NCBI GenBank assembly: GCA_037833965.1
Contig: AP031357.1
Location: 10,250,001-10,314,000, forward strand
Length of the DNA: 64,000 nucleotides
Reading direction: 5' to 3'
From: Marchantia polymorpha subsp. ruderalis
Taxonomy: Eukaryota > Streptophyta > Marchantiopsida > Marchantiales > Marchantiaceae
The position numbers and the translations under genes are program-made. The notes beneath the pieces are model-generated. The model was given only the letters and a program-made list of their open reading frames with translations. It made no database searches and was not told the origin of the DNA. The stretch's first letter is position 1. Every line of letters begins with the position of its first letter. Positions 34,241 through 46,852 of this stretch are shown in pieces.

Positions 34241-35036
34241 TGTACTGCAACCTCCGGGCTGACTCTCACTCAGGTTTACCTCAGATGGCTTTTCGGTAGC
34301 TCATCATGATTCCAGAAGACTAGGATTCCGCATCATACTCATAACCTAAACACCCTCTCACACAATCTCTCAAGGTATCACTCCAACTCATACACTCATC
34401 GACACTCCAAGGTACTGAAAATTCGTCACTCTTTCATATATGAAACAAGTCTCTACATATGAACTCTCCAAACTTGCTTGAGAGTCTCTTCCCTACCTCT
34501 ATATATATACTACTTGAGAATTTACCATAATAACAAATGGTAATTTCTATCTAACTTACTTTTACGAAGATAAACCATAGTAAGGTTGACTAGTTATCAA
34601 TATGTGGCAACATGCCATTGGCCCCCTAAACCTTCTAGATGTTTACTAATCCCTAGATTGAGGTGGCGACATACCATTTGTGTCTTTCCCACTTCTAGAA
34701 CTTCCACTTTCCACTAAGTCAACATTGGACTTAGTCTCACCAATGGAATACTCCTTACTTTAGTCAAACCAATCAAAACTAAACATGAAGTTCAAAAGTC
34801 TTTTCTCTTGGAATCTAGACTTTTGTACAAGACAAAATAGAAGTGCTCACTCAAATCTTCTAGAACTTCTCTAGTTATTCCGCCAAGTATAGACATTATA
34901 GCTAAATTAGCTAGACTTAGTCATAACTAGCTAGATTTAGTCATCACTAGCTAGATTTAGTCATCACTATCATAACCATGATTAACTTCTTGGCTAATTC
35001 TAGTTTTATTTCACATATGCAATATCTGGTCTTACA
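34241..35036 (+). mobile_element. LTR-like repeat, left member of a 0.8 kb direct pair
   Basis: About 796 bp starting TGTACTGCAA and ending GGTCTTACA, so it has TG...CA ends. A diverged copy lies in the same orientation at 42,773-43,546 (TGCCGTACTGC...GAGCTTACA). The right quarter contains repeated CTAGATTTAGTCAT units. The pair spans about 9.3 kb that includes a copia RNase H fragment next to the right copy, which suggests a Ty1/copia element that was later invaded. Old, well diverged. Confidence 0.5.
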
Positions 35037-36560
35037 GTACACAATGAAGTGTTGATGTATGAAGGGAAAGTGCCACTTGGAGAAAAAGCGGACGATAGTG
35101 ATATACTAGAAATCCAGACAGTGAAGGTCGTCAGCAGCAAGGAACGTGATCGGGAGCAGGAGGTGACGGTGCAACCTCAAGTAGAAAAGAATCCGGTGAA
35201 CACTGCTGTGGTAGAAGAAAAAAATTCGGAATTAGATTGGGAAGAGGCACTAGCCGTAGAAAAACTTCTAGAGGAATCTGGCCTATAGTATAGGATATGT
35301 GAGGATGAGTTACTATACCTTCCGAAAGATATTGCTGATCATTTGCGAGATGTACAGAATGTTCAAGACTGTCTTTCAGAAGAAATTTTTGTACTAGAGA
35401 AATTTCTTGATAGTCTTAAAAAGGATTGATAGCAAATACCTGTAGCGTTTAGAAAGGAGGCATTGAAGGTATCGGGAGTTTGCACCCAGTCTCACTGCCT
35501 TTAAACTTGATGTTTTGAAAGCATTATAAATATATATATGACGTGATCAAGAATATATTGAGCTTTCAATGTGTAGTGTGTTTGTTGAGGTGGAGTGTGA
35601 GCCAAGTGTGAAGGAGAAAAAAAAAAGAGAAAAAAAAGGTAAAAGTTTTCAAACATTTTTTGTTTGCAATTTGGTGGAAGAGGGCATCGTGGGCGCTGGA
35701 GGCCGAAGTTGATGGCGGGCAATGGAGATCAAATCGGGATTGCGAAGCGATGCGATGTCTTGTGTGTGTTGTCTTGTTTCGTGCTGTGTTTCTTTTAGAC
35801 TGGAGAGTCGTTGCTAGATGTTTGCTTGTGTTTGGATCCTCTCTAGTCTTGCTTCCTGGTGCACGCCCGTGTTGGGTGACGATGATTTCCGGAGTAGTTT
35901 TACTCCTGTGTGCTGTCGATAGGGGGCTGGACTTGATCAACGGCCGGCCTATCTATGTTTCTCTCATGATGAGATTTGAGTGATGACCAGTAGACCGTGA
36001 AAGTCTTCTTGTGGTGATGATAGGTTAGGTTGCCCATACCCCTTAGCTAGAAGGGCTAGAATAGCTTAGTGCGGCACCACGTCAGGTGTAGACAGGGTTA
36101 TTGGGTGGAGATCTAGCAGTGACGCCAGTTGAGTTTTCGTCATCACGGAGCAGTCTAGTGGTCCTGTTGAGGACTGCGGTGGATTTACGCGGAGTGGGTT
36201 GAGGTATCGGCTACCTTCATCTATCTCGCCAGTTGTTGCGAAGGAGTACCAAAGTGTTGTAGACACAAAGTCTTCGGTGGTGATATCGTCCAGTGTTCCA
36301 ACTCCATTGATTTGGGACATGGACGAGATGTACGGGGCCGTGAAGGGCCCTTGACGGTACTCTTGTGCAGTGGGCATCATCGAGTTTGATGATTTTATTC
36401 GGGAGTTTGACACGTGATGTGATATGCAGTTTCTGCGTAACCCCACGTTGTTTACACCCGTGGAAGGGGTTATTTCAGCATTTGGAGGGGCCTCCTATGG
36501 ACGATTATCATGAGTTTGGGAGAGATTATGCTGCAGAGATTGATGCATGGAGACGTCATT
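35037..36560. other. no clear gene; worn element interior
   Basis: A 79-codon acidic frame (35,049-35,288, Glu/Val/Lys-rich) follows the LTR-like repeat directly but resembles nothing I can name. The rest has short frames on both strands. A poly-A/purine tract lies at about 35,615-35,640. Confidence 0.35.
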
Positions 36561-37470
36561 GATCTCTGAACTACTTATTCATTACCCAGGGTGGTGTGGG
36601 TACCAGTGGAGGTGCGAGTATTGGCATCAATGGAGGTGTGTGTAGTAGCATCAGCGAGGGTACCAATGGAGCAGTTGGCGCAACTAGTACTAGTACCAGT
36701 AGCGTTACTATTAGCATTGTTGGTGGCAACACAAGGGGAGATGCTAGTGGCGTACCTTCGTTTAGCCCCATTCGTGAGTTCTTCCAGAGGTTGAGGAAGA
36801 ACTATCAGGGGGTGAAGACAGAGAAGTTGAGGAGACTCCAGGAGTTCGAGCGGAAGACTTGTGAGAGTCTTCGTGAGGCATACACTCGTATGCGACGTCT
36901 GATCTAAGTTACTCACGGTGTGACTAAAGCACAAGCTGTCCAATATTGATATCGGACTCTGGACAGAGAGTTGTGGAGGAGAGTTTGTGATGCTACTCTG
37001 ATGAGCGACGCATCACGCACATTAGCCCATGTGTTTGCTCTTTCTGAGAAGATTGAGCTTAACATGGTGGAGGAGAGGATGGTGACGTTTACATTTGCGA
37101 GGGACACAACCACTACCTCGCGTATCCCACAAAGCATAGCAAAGTCTCGCCCCATGGGTGGTGGTAGTGGAAGTCGTGGAGTTCATACACGACATCCTTC
37201 AGGTCACAGACAACCTAGTGCGCGACCATCACTACCTTCATTTTCGGGCCAGCCACAGGGACCATCATGTTGGACATGCGAAGGTGTTCATATGAAGAAG
37301 GATTGTCCTCAAGAGAAGGGGGAACAAACTTCACAGGCTAGGCCATAGCCGGCACAGATGATGTGTGATCATTGTGGTCGAGCTGGTCATTCTCGAGAGC
37401 GTTTTTTTGACCTTCATCCGGAGTTGAGATTTGGAGGTAGAGGTCGTGGCGGTGATACTTCACAAGGCTG
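36560..37470 (+). mobile_element. Gag fragment of a Ty3/gypsy-like LTR retrotransposon (fossil)
   Basis: Plus-strand open stretches at about 36,596-36,907 and 36,971-37,348 read a Gag-like order: a Gly/Thr/Ser-rich start, a helical region with SPIREFFQRLRKNY, then a basic Gly/Pro-rich tail with a CCHC zinc knuckle (CWTCEGVHMKKDC near 37,270) and a related knuckle-like motif soon after. This is the usual nucleocapsid layout of plant gypsy elements. No protease or polymerase follows; the next sequence is an unrelated inverted piece at 37,560. Broken in several places. Confidence 0.6.
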
Positions 37471-37559
37471 AGATGGTCGAGATAGTCATTCCCAGAAATT
37501 AGTCATTCCCAGAAATACTGCGGAGGCTACTCCCAAGGCGCCTCAGGCAGCATACAACC

Positions 37560-38490
37560 TGAATTGTTAACCAAGGTTTCCACGAAGTAACGAAACTTCA
37601 CTTTGGCATTCAGGGGGGAAAATCCCGAAGGAGTACAAACAGGAACAATCACCCGAAGGTGTAAGTCCGAACTGCTCAAGTATCTAACCAGTCACTAGCT
37701 CTGAACATTCGACAATCACTCCAAAGGTGAAAGTCCGAACTGCTCAAGTATCTAACCAATACACTAGCTCTGAAAATTCGACAATCACTCCAAAGGTGAA
37801 AGTCCAAACTGCTCAAGTATCTAACCAGTCACTAGCTCTGAACATTCGACAATCACTCCAAAGGTGAAAGTCCGAACTACCCAAGTATCTAACCAGTACA
37901 CTAGCTCTAAACATTCGACAATCACTCTAAAGGTGAAAGTCCGAACTGCTCAAGTATCTAACCAGTACACTAGCTTTGAACATTCGGCCGAAGGCCTTCA
38001 GCTACAAAATGCGGTAACTTCGTCAAGTTGTAGCTTCTCTTGCGCGATGACAGAACTAAAGACACAAACGCGCAGAGAAAATGAGTTCCTCAACTACACT
38101 TCCGAAACTAGAAAATCCCCAAGGCAAAACGCCTTGAACTACTTTATACCTTCTAAGTTCCAACTAACACTCTACTCTACGCTACACTCCATGTCATCTG
38201 ATATGCCTCCTGTGCATAGGACAACCGCGCACTGCGTCTCTACCAGACCAGTCCTATGCTCTACTGTGCATTTCCAGCCGCCGCAACACCGCAGTCACCT
38301 CTGCCTCGAGGTTCGCGATGGCGTCTCGCAACCTTGCCAGGAAGGCATCCAACCGCTTCGCCACTCGCCGCCGGCTCCGACTGTCACCCGACAACAAGTT
38401 CGCCGCACGGTCCTCTAACTCGCGCAAGATGATTCTCTCCTCCGCAGCCACTTCCCAGCGAGTGTAACCTCTCAGACAGCGGTTCACTCA
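37560..38490 (-). mobile_element. inverted fragment of the copy A/B element with its LTR-like end (fossil)
   Basis: On the minus strand, 38,487-38,254 encodes the basic tail of the coiled-coil family (CLRGYTRWEVAAEE, RRRVAKRLDAFL), matching copy B at about 31,190-31,410. Next come the hairpin CAAGGC/GCCTTG (38,120-38,136) and TATA box (38,142-38,148) also found after copy B, then a 68-69 bp tandem repeat. So it is an inverted piece covering the tail and downstream region of one such element. Confidence 0.7.
37665..37995. repeat. 68-69 bp tandem repeat, about five units
   Basis: Units begin GTCCGAACTGCTCAAG at 37,665, 37,733, 37,802, 37,870 and 37,939 and include CTAGCTCTGAACATTCG. The counterpart after copy B (about 31,710-31,850) has only about two diverged units in the opposite orientation. 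Confidence 0.88.
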
Positions 38491-38519
38491 ATGTTTGTCT
38501 TAAGCGCAATTTCTTAGGT

Positions 38520-38650
38520 GGTAATCGGGACTTTACATCTTAGGTTAGTAATTAGGACCATTGATGTACATATGCAAGGCGCTTACTTAAGCGCCTCGCC
38601 ACCCTGAGTGAAGCAATTCATTCTTAATATTCTATGAACATGGTATCAAA
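38520..38650 (+). mobile_element. Ty1/copia LTR 3' end with primer-binding site (fossil)
   Basis: A hairpin AGGCGCTTA/TAAGCGCCT (38,577-38,596) of the kind seen in LTR R regions is followed by TTCTATGAACA and TGGTATCA at 38,641. The last is the standard plant copia primer-binding site complementary to initiator Met-tRNA. The LTR start is not defined. Confidence 0.55.
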
Positions 38651-40869
38651 TTTGTGTTTACAATACTTCTAGCATGCACGTTTCGCAGTAGATAATTTGA
38701 TTCACACTCGTTTGGCACTAGCAGTTGTCAATGCCCTTCTACTATCTTTCCGTACCATTTAGCAGAGCTCTGCCTAATATTGTGGTGTCCCCACTCTAAC
38801 TTTTTCACGAGCTAATCATTGCCTCTTCCATGAACCAAATTCTCCACTTTTCAATTAACAAAAAGTTGACCGTGCGCGACACATATTTGAACTGGTCCAC
38901 GCGCCTTAAGACAACAAAATGTATCAAAGATTACTGCAATATAATCAAAAACATGAAAATGTGATAAATGAATATTCATCTTTATTATCCATTCCTCTAA
39001 AACTCCCATCGCTTTACTTTCTTTGTGAGCTTTCACCTTACATGACTTACCCATGTGAACAAAAGATTTGCTCGATCTTCAATCTCTTGAAGACATATCC
39101 TATTTGTCTCTGCTGCATCAATATGAATTGGTTTGGATTGAACTTGGGAAACTTGAACTTCAGGTTTAATATCTATCTCTCTAACTCTTTGTCTCTCTTC
39201 CTCCTATCACTATTCCTTTCTTACGCTCTCTCCTTCTCTTCCCTCCCCCCTAAATGATGCTTGTAATTTTCGGGCCTAAGCATATGAACCCCTGCTCTCT
39301 CGCTTTTTCAGTTGTGTGTCTAGTCAGATGGTGTGCAGGTTATGGATCTAGATGATTGCCAAAGGGTTGGATCTCCTCATCCCCCTTCGGTTGATGTTGC
39401 TTGGATTGGCTCTCGTACGGCCGTTGGTGCGTCATAGTAGTTTGCTTCCCCCGGATTTGTTGCGCCTCTGCGTCCAACTGGGGAATGATGTATGTGTATA
39501 TCACTCTTTCCGCGCGTTTTGCGTCCCAAAATGGATTCGCCTGCTGTTCATCTGCGGTATTCACTTATTCATTACTTTTTCACTTTCCAATGCAAATATT
39601 TTATCTTCCATAGCTTGTTGCTTGATATGCTCATCTGTGAGATATCAGCTTCAGTTGTTTGTCTTCTTCTTTTTAGATTATTTGTCGTTTAGTATTAGCT
39701 CGCAGATGGGTCTATATCCTATGGGCTGTGTAGGAGTTTACGGTTTTGATTCATTCTGATCTTTACCGTTTAAGGTACCGTTAGAAGTCGGGATGATATA
39801 AGGCCAGTCAGCAAACTAGAGCGGGTGGCATTACAGAGATAAGGTTTTCAAGAATAGTCGAGAGTGAAAACGGGGAGACACCTACGGGAGGGAATCAACT
39901 GTGAGGAAGTGTTAGTCTTGCTCGGGAGACAGTAGTGATTTCTCGTGTGTAGTTCTCATTAGACTGAAACCTTGTAATGGCAGATAGGAAGATCAAGTCT
40001 GAAGAAACTGATCTTGGATATATATATTCGAACTGCCTTCATTGAGGAGTTCGCGGGGAGTAGGCTTTCAAGCTGAACCTCGTCAACAAATGCTTGTGTT
40101 TCTATGGTGTGTGGACTGTGATTTTCTGTAGGTTATGGGGATTGAAATCCCTACATCATCTATTATAGCTTTTCTCAACTCTTTCATCTTTGCCATGATT
40201 GCATTAAGAATCTCATTTATATGTATTGATGTTCCCATGCTTTCTTACACTCTATCTTATACAAGGGAATGTATTATAAGTATATGACCCATCAACAAAG
40301 GAGTCATTAAAGGTATAGATGATTCTATAACTACTCTAAAATTCTTTTCTCCACAGTTTCTCACAACTCTTCTTAATCTCCTATATGTAAACAATGTTTT
40401 ATATTCTGTTTGATATACTATTCTAAACTCTACATATGTGTTGAATCAAAGTGAAGCAGGTGGTTAGTGATTCAGATCCATCAAACATTCAATATAGAAT
40501 TCATATAGGTATAATTTCATGTCTCTTCATAACTAACTATTGGAAATCTCAATGATATTTTGACTTCATCACTCTTGTCAAAAAGTTTGCACCCGAACAC
40601 ACCACAAGGTGGATCTAAAAATGATGTTTCTCTATGCAACAAAGATGAATATCGAATAGGTTTGAAATCGGCCAATGCGGTATTGAATTCCTGCCAAACA
40701 TCTCTAAATTTGCAAAAACCACAATTTTTCTTTTTCCTTCTCTTTCTAAATGCAGATCAATGAACTCTGCAAGCTTCTATACACCGTAAAAAACTACACT
40801 TCCTCATCATTCTAATATCATTGTAACATTGGGGTTTAGATAGAATCTGAATTGAAGATGAAACATAAA
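38651..40869. other. no gene recognised; probable worn copia interior
   Basis: AT-rich, T/C-rich in part. The longest frame is 135 codons (39,352-39,759), hydrophobic and unlike any family I know. Position between a copia LTR end and a copia RNase H fragment suggests decayed gag-pol DNA, but I see no domain. Confidence 0.4.
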
Positions 40870-41235
40870 TTGTGAAGATATGATACCTTGAATGATTCTA
40901 CTCTTCCTCATATAGATATTTCAAACATATACACAAAGATAAGATCTTCTCTCCATCATCCAATTCACTCCTAGTGGATTGATGACATGGCGGATATACC
41001 TAATGAGCACACGGATTGCTGACGTGTTGTATCCAACTAACACATCAACTAGCATATTCATTCTTTACCCAACAAACACATAGATTGATGACGTGTTGTT
41101 CCCAACTAACACACTAATTAGCAACCGGATTACTGACGTGACAATAAAAGTATTCCACTACCGACTACTCTACTCAATCTTGAGTAACGTGTACTTTAGT
41201 TCTAACTAAATAAAGATGATTACACTCATTTTTGG
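40870..41235. repeat. dispersed repeat with TGACGTG boxes (nest copy)
   Basis: Diverged relative of 15,380-15,790. It keeps the order of TGACrTGGCGGAT (40,983), then TGACGTG boxes at about 41,020, 41,088 and 41,133, each followed by CAACTAACACA, and ends with the shared TAACTAAnTAAAGATG. It abuts the copia fragment. Confidence 0.55.
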
Positions 41236-42205
41236 CAATAGCAACTCTAGAGTTGCATAAATCAAACTTCAGTTGGGTGCTAATATAAGATGAAAGACCT
41301 CGATTTGCTAAGTCGTTATCTTGGAATCAATTTTATCCGCTTAGCCAATGGTGATCTATTTCTACATAAATAAAAGTACGCAATCGACTTGATGTTTAAT
41401 GCAGCCATCTCTGATGATGTGATCAAGATCATTCACTAACATTGAATATTGATCTCGAGGCTGACAACTTAGCGCCCTCAGTTCAATGCATCCTAGTAGC
41501 GTCATCTGGTTGGTAAACATATCTACTTATGTAAAACTAGACTCGATCTCTCATATGATGTTATTCTGGTTAGTCGATTCATGCATTTCCCTAAGAAATT
41601 GCAATGGCTAGCTCTGACTCACATACTTAAAAAACTTAATTTTACAAAGTACTATGGCATTTTGTACCAGCGTGGCACTCCTTCACAGCTCCAAGGTTTC
41701 ACACATGCAAATTATCTCATTTGCAAAAACATTGGCAGTCAATTGATGCCTACCTATTTCAACTCGATTCTGGATCTGTTGCTTGGGCAAGCAAGCAACA
41801 TCCCACTGTCTCCGACGGTCAAACCAAAGCGGAATATAAAGCTCTTTTTGAGACTGTCAAGTAGGTTGTCTACATCCGACGTTTGCTTCAGGAGCTCAAT
41901 GTTCTATCTCCAACTAAAGTTTCAATCGACGGTGCCAACAGCCAACTTCATCAAGATTTCAAGATTTTTTGCTACTCCTACCGAGACTGACATCCATCTA
42001 TTCTGCGATAATCAAGGTGCAGTCAAACTTGCTCAAAATCCAGTTTTTCATGCTAAAATCAAGCACATTGAAGCAAAACATCACTTTATTAGAGTACGTG
42101 TTTTAGAGGGGGATATAGCACTTGATTATATTCACACAAACAATAACCTAGTTGATTTATTAACTAAATCATTGCCTAATTTCACGTTTGAGTATGACAG
42201 ATAGT
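41236..42205 (+). mobile_element. Ty1/copia pol fragment: end of reverse transcriptase and RNase H (fossil)
   Basis: Plus-strand reading shows the copia pattern: a LSRYLGINF box typical of the end of the reverse transcriptase near 41,315, then RNase H with DNQGAVKLAQNPVFHAKIKHIE and a VDLLTKSLP end within the 207-codon open stretch 41,581-42,204. These match the C-terminal part of plant copia polyproteins. Gag, protease, integrase and most of the polymerase are not recognisable nearby. Clearly broken. Confidence 0.85.
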
Positions 42206-42479
42206 CGGTTTGATTGAGGCAAGAACTATAAGATCGACACTAGTTTCCAATGATGGTTGACTTCAGCTAGTTCACAAATATATCTCTACCTACCTATTTT
42301 CTTATCATCATTATCTAATTGAGAAATATCACACTCGATAACTAGTTACATAGATTATTCCATTATGGAACAAAGAGCTAGGTTTACACCAGCAAAATTC
42401 TTCTACACATCATCTGAATGTTTATAGATCTGCGCATGGGCAGATCTATAACATGACCTGTGAGATCGAATGTTACACA

Positions 42480-42725
42480 CGTGTACTAAGTTGTAGAAGA
42501 AGCCAAATGATTAATGATGATTAGCCAAAACAAAGTTAACTCTAGCTAGTTATGACTAACTAGTTAATTATAACTAAGTTTAGATATTCATGACTAAGTT
42601 TAGCTATAATGTCTATAATTGGCAAAATAATTAACGGAGTTCTAGAAGATTGGGGTGAGCACTTCTATTTTGTCTTTTACAAAGTTCTAGATTTCAAGGG
42701 ACTAGGCTGTCGTTAAGCGAGCATG
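42480..42725 (-). mobile_element. inverted fragment of the 0.8 kb LTR-like repeat
   Basis: The reverse complement matches the right end of the 34,241-35,036 repeat (its 34,790-35,020 part). With the direct copy that begins 50 bp later at 42,773, this makes a fold-back arrangement with arms of about 230 bp. Confidence 0.65.
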
Positions 42726-42772
42726 AGAATAATTTTTATAATAACTTTAACATGATAGTAACCAGATTTTTA

Positions 42773-43546
42773 TGCCGTACTGCAATCTCCGGCTGAATTT
42801 CACTCAAGTTTATCTCAGATGGTTTTGCGGTATCTCATCATGGTTCTAAAAGACTAGGATTATCCCTCATGTTCATGTTCCATACACACTCTCACACAAT
42901 CTTTACACTCATCACACACATCCACACTTCAAGATACTAAATACTTCATTGCTTCATTGATGAAACAAATCTATACACAAGAAACTCTTTAAATCTCTGT
43001 ACTTATGCTACTTGAGAAATTACCATAGTCTCATGTGGTAATTATCTTCCAATTTACTTTCACTAAAATAAATCTAGGTAAATTTGATTAGTTCTTTATA
43101 CTTGGCAACATGTCATTGACATACCTAAACCTTCTAGAAGCTTTTCAATTCCAAGGTTAAGGTGGCGACATGCCATTGGAATCTTTCAAACCTCTAGAAG
43201 TTTCACTTGCCTCTAAGTCAACATTGGTTTTAGTGTAATCAATGATCTTCCATACACTAAATCAAACCAATCAAATCTAATATTGTAATCATAAGTCTTT
43301 TGTCTTGGAATCTGAACTTTTATAAAAAATATAAAGTAGAAATGTTCACTACAATCTTCTAGAACAACTCTAATTATTTTTTCAAGTATAAACATTATAA
43401 ATGAATTTAGTCTTGGCTAGATAAACTTAGTTATAATTAGCTAAACTTGGTCAAAACTAGGTAGATTTAGCTATGTCTAGATTGATCATACTACACTCTT
43501 TGCTTATTTCTAAAACTATAACAAACATACAATAACCGAGCTTACA
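42773..43546 (+). mobile_element. LTR-like repeat, right member of the 0.8 kb direct pair
   Basis: About 774 bp, collinear and in the same orientation as 34,241-35,036 but well diverged. It follows the copia RNase H fragment, where a 3' LTR is expected. Confidence 0.55.
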
Positions 43547-44169
43547 TACACATGAATTTGTAACACCAGCAAGAAAAGTAACTCCAATATATGAATTATA
43601 GGGAATTTCATGACTAAATCTTATGATGATCTTAAACATAGTACACTTTACAAGTGAGTCAACTGCAACAACAATTTACACTATCAACTAACAAAAGTAC
43701 TTTATTATTGATAGTATTAGTTTACTTTGGATCCCATAATCCAACTAGCGTGATTGAATTTAGGAGTAATTTGGCCAATTTTCTTTCTCTATCAGGTTAA
43801 TTTTATCACAAAGTATGTGTCAAATAGGTCACTATGAGACAAATCTTCAAAAGAATTTGCAAGATTATCAATTTTTTCACGAGTTGTCATTATTGGATGA
43901 TAGATATCAAAACATGACATAAGAAAACAAAACTCGCAAACTTTTACCAACTAAAAATGAAACAATATGGTATTCAACAATAATCCTATATATGGATTTT
44001 CCATCATATCACAAAACTTTGAACCTCTCATCTTCCTTTTTATTCTTTTCACTTCTAAGTGCTTTATTTTCATAAAAATATATTTTTTGATTAGTCAAAT
44101 GTCCGTATTGTAATAGGGTCATGCCTTTTTACCTTGAAAGGGGTCATAAGCATGACTCGAAAAAATTTG
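43547..44169. other. AT-rich tail of the insertion, no gene seen
   Basis: Very AT-rich, only short frames, ending where homology to Y1 starts. Confidence 0.5.
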
Positions 44170-46852
44170 TTCTGCAGGGGGTCGAATTCGTGCTAGACGA
44201 TGACACCCGGACCAAAAGTCGTTTGCGGATGGGGGGATCCGTTGCAACGACGATGAACCTCCTGCGGATCGAGCGCGAGTGCATGTCCATCACGGTCTAC
44301 TTTTCGATCTACCTCTCTCTCTCCACAAACCGTCGACAATCATTTCGTCCTCAAGGAGAGGTCGGTTCGTCGTCCTCATGGCTGCAAATGCAGTCCGCGT
44401 GGGTTTCATCAGCGCTAGAATGCATCGGAGGACTCGGCGCCTGCCTCACATTGTACGGCACATCGAGGACCCGACGTCATAAATGTTTTAAGAATTTGTG
44501 AGCGACCCTCGAATAATGATAGAGTTGTTGCACGACCTTGGGAGGTCTCGTGTCGAGTCTGCGCATTTGGTCGAGGAGCTGGTACACCCACTCCCACGAC
44601 AGCCGGCAAAGAGAAGCGCAAACCGATTAAGTGTGATTCCCCAGATCCTTTTCTCGAACCATTTGTGGGTCTCGTGTACATAGACTTCACAAACGTGACT
44701 GATTTTGGATGGAATCCAATGGACTCTGAAGACGCGAGAGAGAGCATATACGATCGATGCTTACGGTCGTGTTTCGGTGGCATCGCGTTAAGCTTTCCGG
44801 TGATGATAAGGAGGATTTGGCCGTGCATGATGCCCCATCCAGTGCAGTACAGTGAAGCACAGTTCCGAAATTAGAAGCAGAGATGCTTTATTGTCATGGC
44901 AGGAGGCACTAGAGAGAGACAAGAGCATGTCCAGGAGATAGAGCCACATTTCACATAGACGAGTACTCCCCGAACTCACAACTTTCCATCAAAATAGGCA
45001 CTGAATGCTGGAAATGCACATAATTTCTTACACCTTACGCTCAGCTCGGAAGGTCACAGACGCAGCTCAGGGCGAGCAAATGTTGTTGGATAAACGTCTG
45101 GACAGTGTGTACAGAGTACACTCAGGACTGCAATGAGTGACGGGAAGGAAGTGCGTCCAATTGCGCAGTCCCGACATATTGTCAACGCAGCTCTACAATA
45201 ATTAGCATCTGTTCGAAACTGAAGTCCATGTAGTTGTGTCAGAGGATCTCCACTGTGGCGAGACGGATTACATGAAGAGAACAGACTGTCAGACAGATGG
45301 ACAGAGCAGTTACTTGTCCTGACGAGTAAGCATCCTAACACCTCTGCTGCTACTTTGTCATTCTCTCGGTAGACTGGTTGCAAAGGATCTGAGAGTACGA
45401 TTCTGCTGGATCTTTGCAACATCATGGGCTGTTTTTCTCCGACATTTGTATGCATGACAACTCGGTTCCTTGCATTTTGCTGCACCCAGGAGAGACAAAC
45501 GACGATCTTCCCGACTGACAGACAGTATACTCTCATGCACGTCCTCATACCTTCTCATACCTTCCCCCGAAGCAGCAGCCTTGTTACCAATCTCGCGCCA
45601 TGTAGCAGACATCTTCTGAACTTCTCCAAAAACTCTGCTGCTTGCGGCTTGCTGCTTCCGGATCCATTTGAGGTCGATCTTGTTTCCCTGATTCGGGCTA
45701 TCTGAGCAACTTCGTGACAGTAGTGGCTAGTTCCCAAGAAGCAAGCAAGAACACAAATCTGGAGCATGAGATCCACATGCTCTGAGGAACATTGGACATA
45801 TCAGTGTCACCACTGAGCTCCGAAACAAGACGCCCTTCCAATGGTCCTGATGCTTTTTCAGCATTATGGCAGAATTTTAACTGCTGCAGAGCATTTCACC
45901 TGAATCGTTGAGTTCAAGGTTTGTCCTTTCTCCGCTTCGTTACTGTCGAAATATCATGATCGGTCGAAATCACCCAATTACTCGTGAAAGCCGCAGCGAG
46001 TTAACTGAAGGAGGCGAGAAACTGGATCACAGCAGGACACTGAAGGGAGCAGTATTGCCTGCAGAGAAAAAAATCTCGGATTACTTGTACCTTCTGATAT
46101 CTGAAAGAAAGTATCAATTCCATCGGATCAGAGGCATGAGCGCAGAGCTGTAAACCTCTCGACGGATGTCTAATTTTAGTCCGGAAGACTACATTCCCAT
46201 CTTTCTCCAATCCGCCACGTGAAAGGGTCATCATATTGACAATCATCTTACAAGCGCTGCTTCAGTCTCGGACCGACAACCGCGGGTTCTGAAGTCGTAG
46301 AACAAGTTGGAAATTTAACTGTTGAGGACACAGATGACGGTGTAAGACCTGATCTTTACTCGAACTTCGACTTAATTTCGTCTCTAGGGACATAGATTTG
46401 CCTTCGAAACCCCTCAAAATGTTCACTCTTGACCTCTGGTTTCTGACACATGCATGGAGGACGCCGGACCTACTCTGACTGATCGAGCTTTTAACCTTTC
46501 CTTGTACGTTCATAAGCACAATTTCAGAAGAGATGGACTACAGTTCTGTCTGTAGTCAACTCTGATGTGATCTTTCTGACCCTGAAAGTCGAAGATCTCT
46601 GTAATGGGAGTTCCATCGTAAGTTCAGTTTCACCTATTGATGAAGAAGTATGCCTTATGTCTTCATCTACTTGAATGACATACACGGCTGACAAAGTTGT
46701 CCTAACAGAAACCTGAGAAGCAGTCTGATGGATCTGAACGTACGAAATACTTGTCTCGTAATATCACTTTGTATCCTCATCCTCTTCAGGACAATTTCAA
46801 GAGTCAGTGGAGCAAGACCAAGAGTCAATTCCGAACATGCATCGGCAGCACA

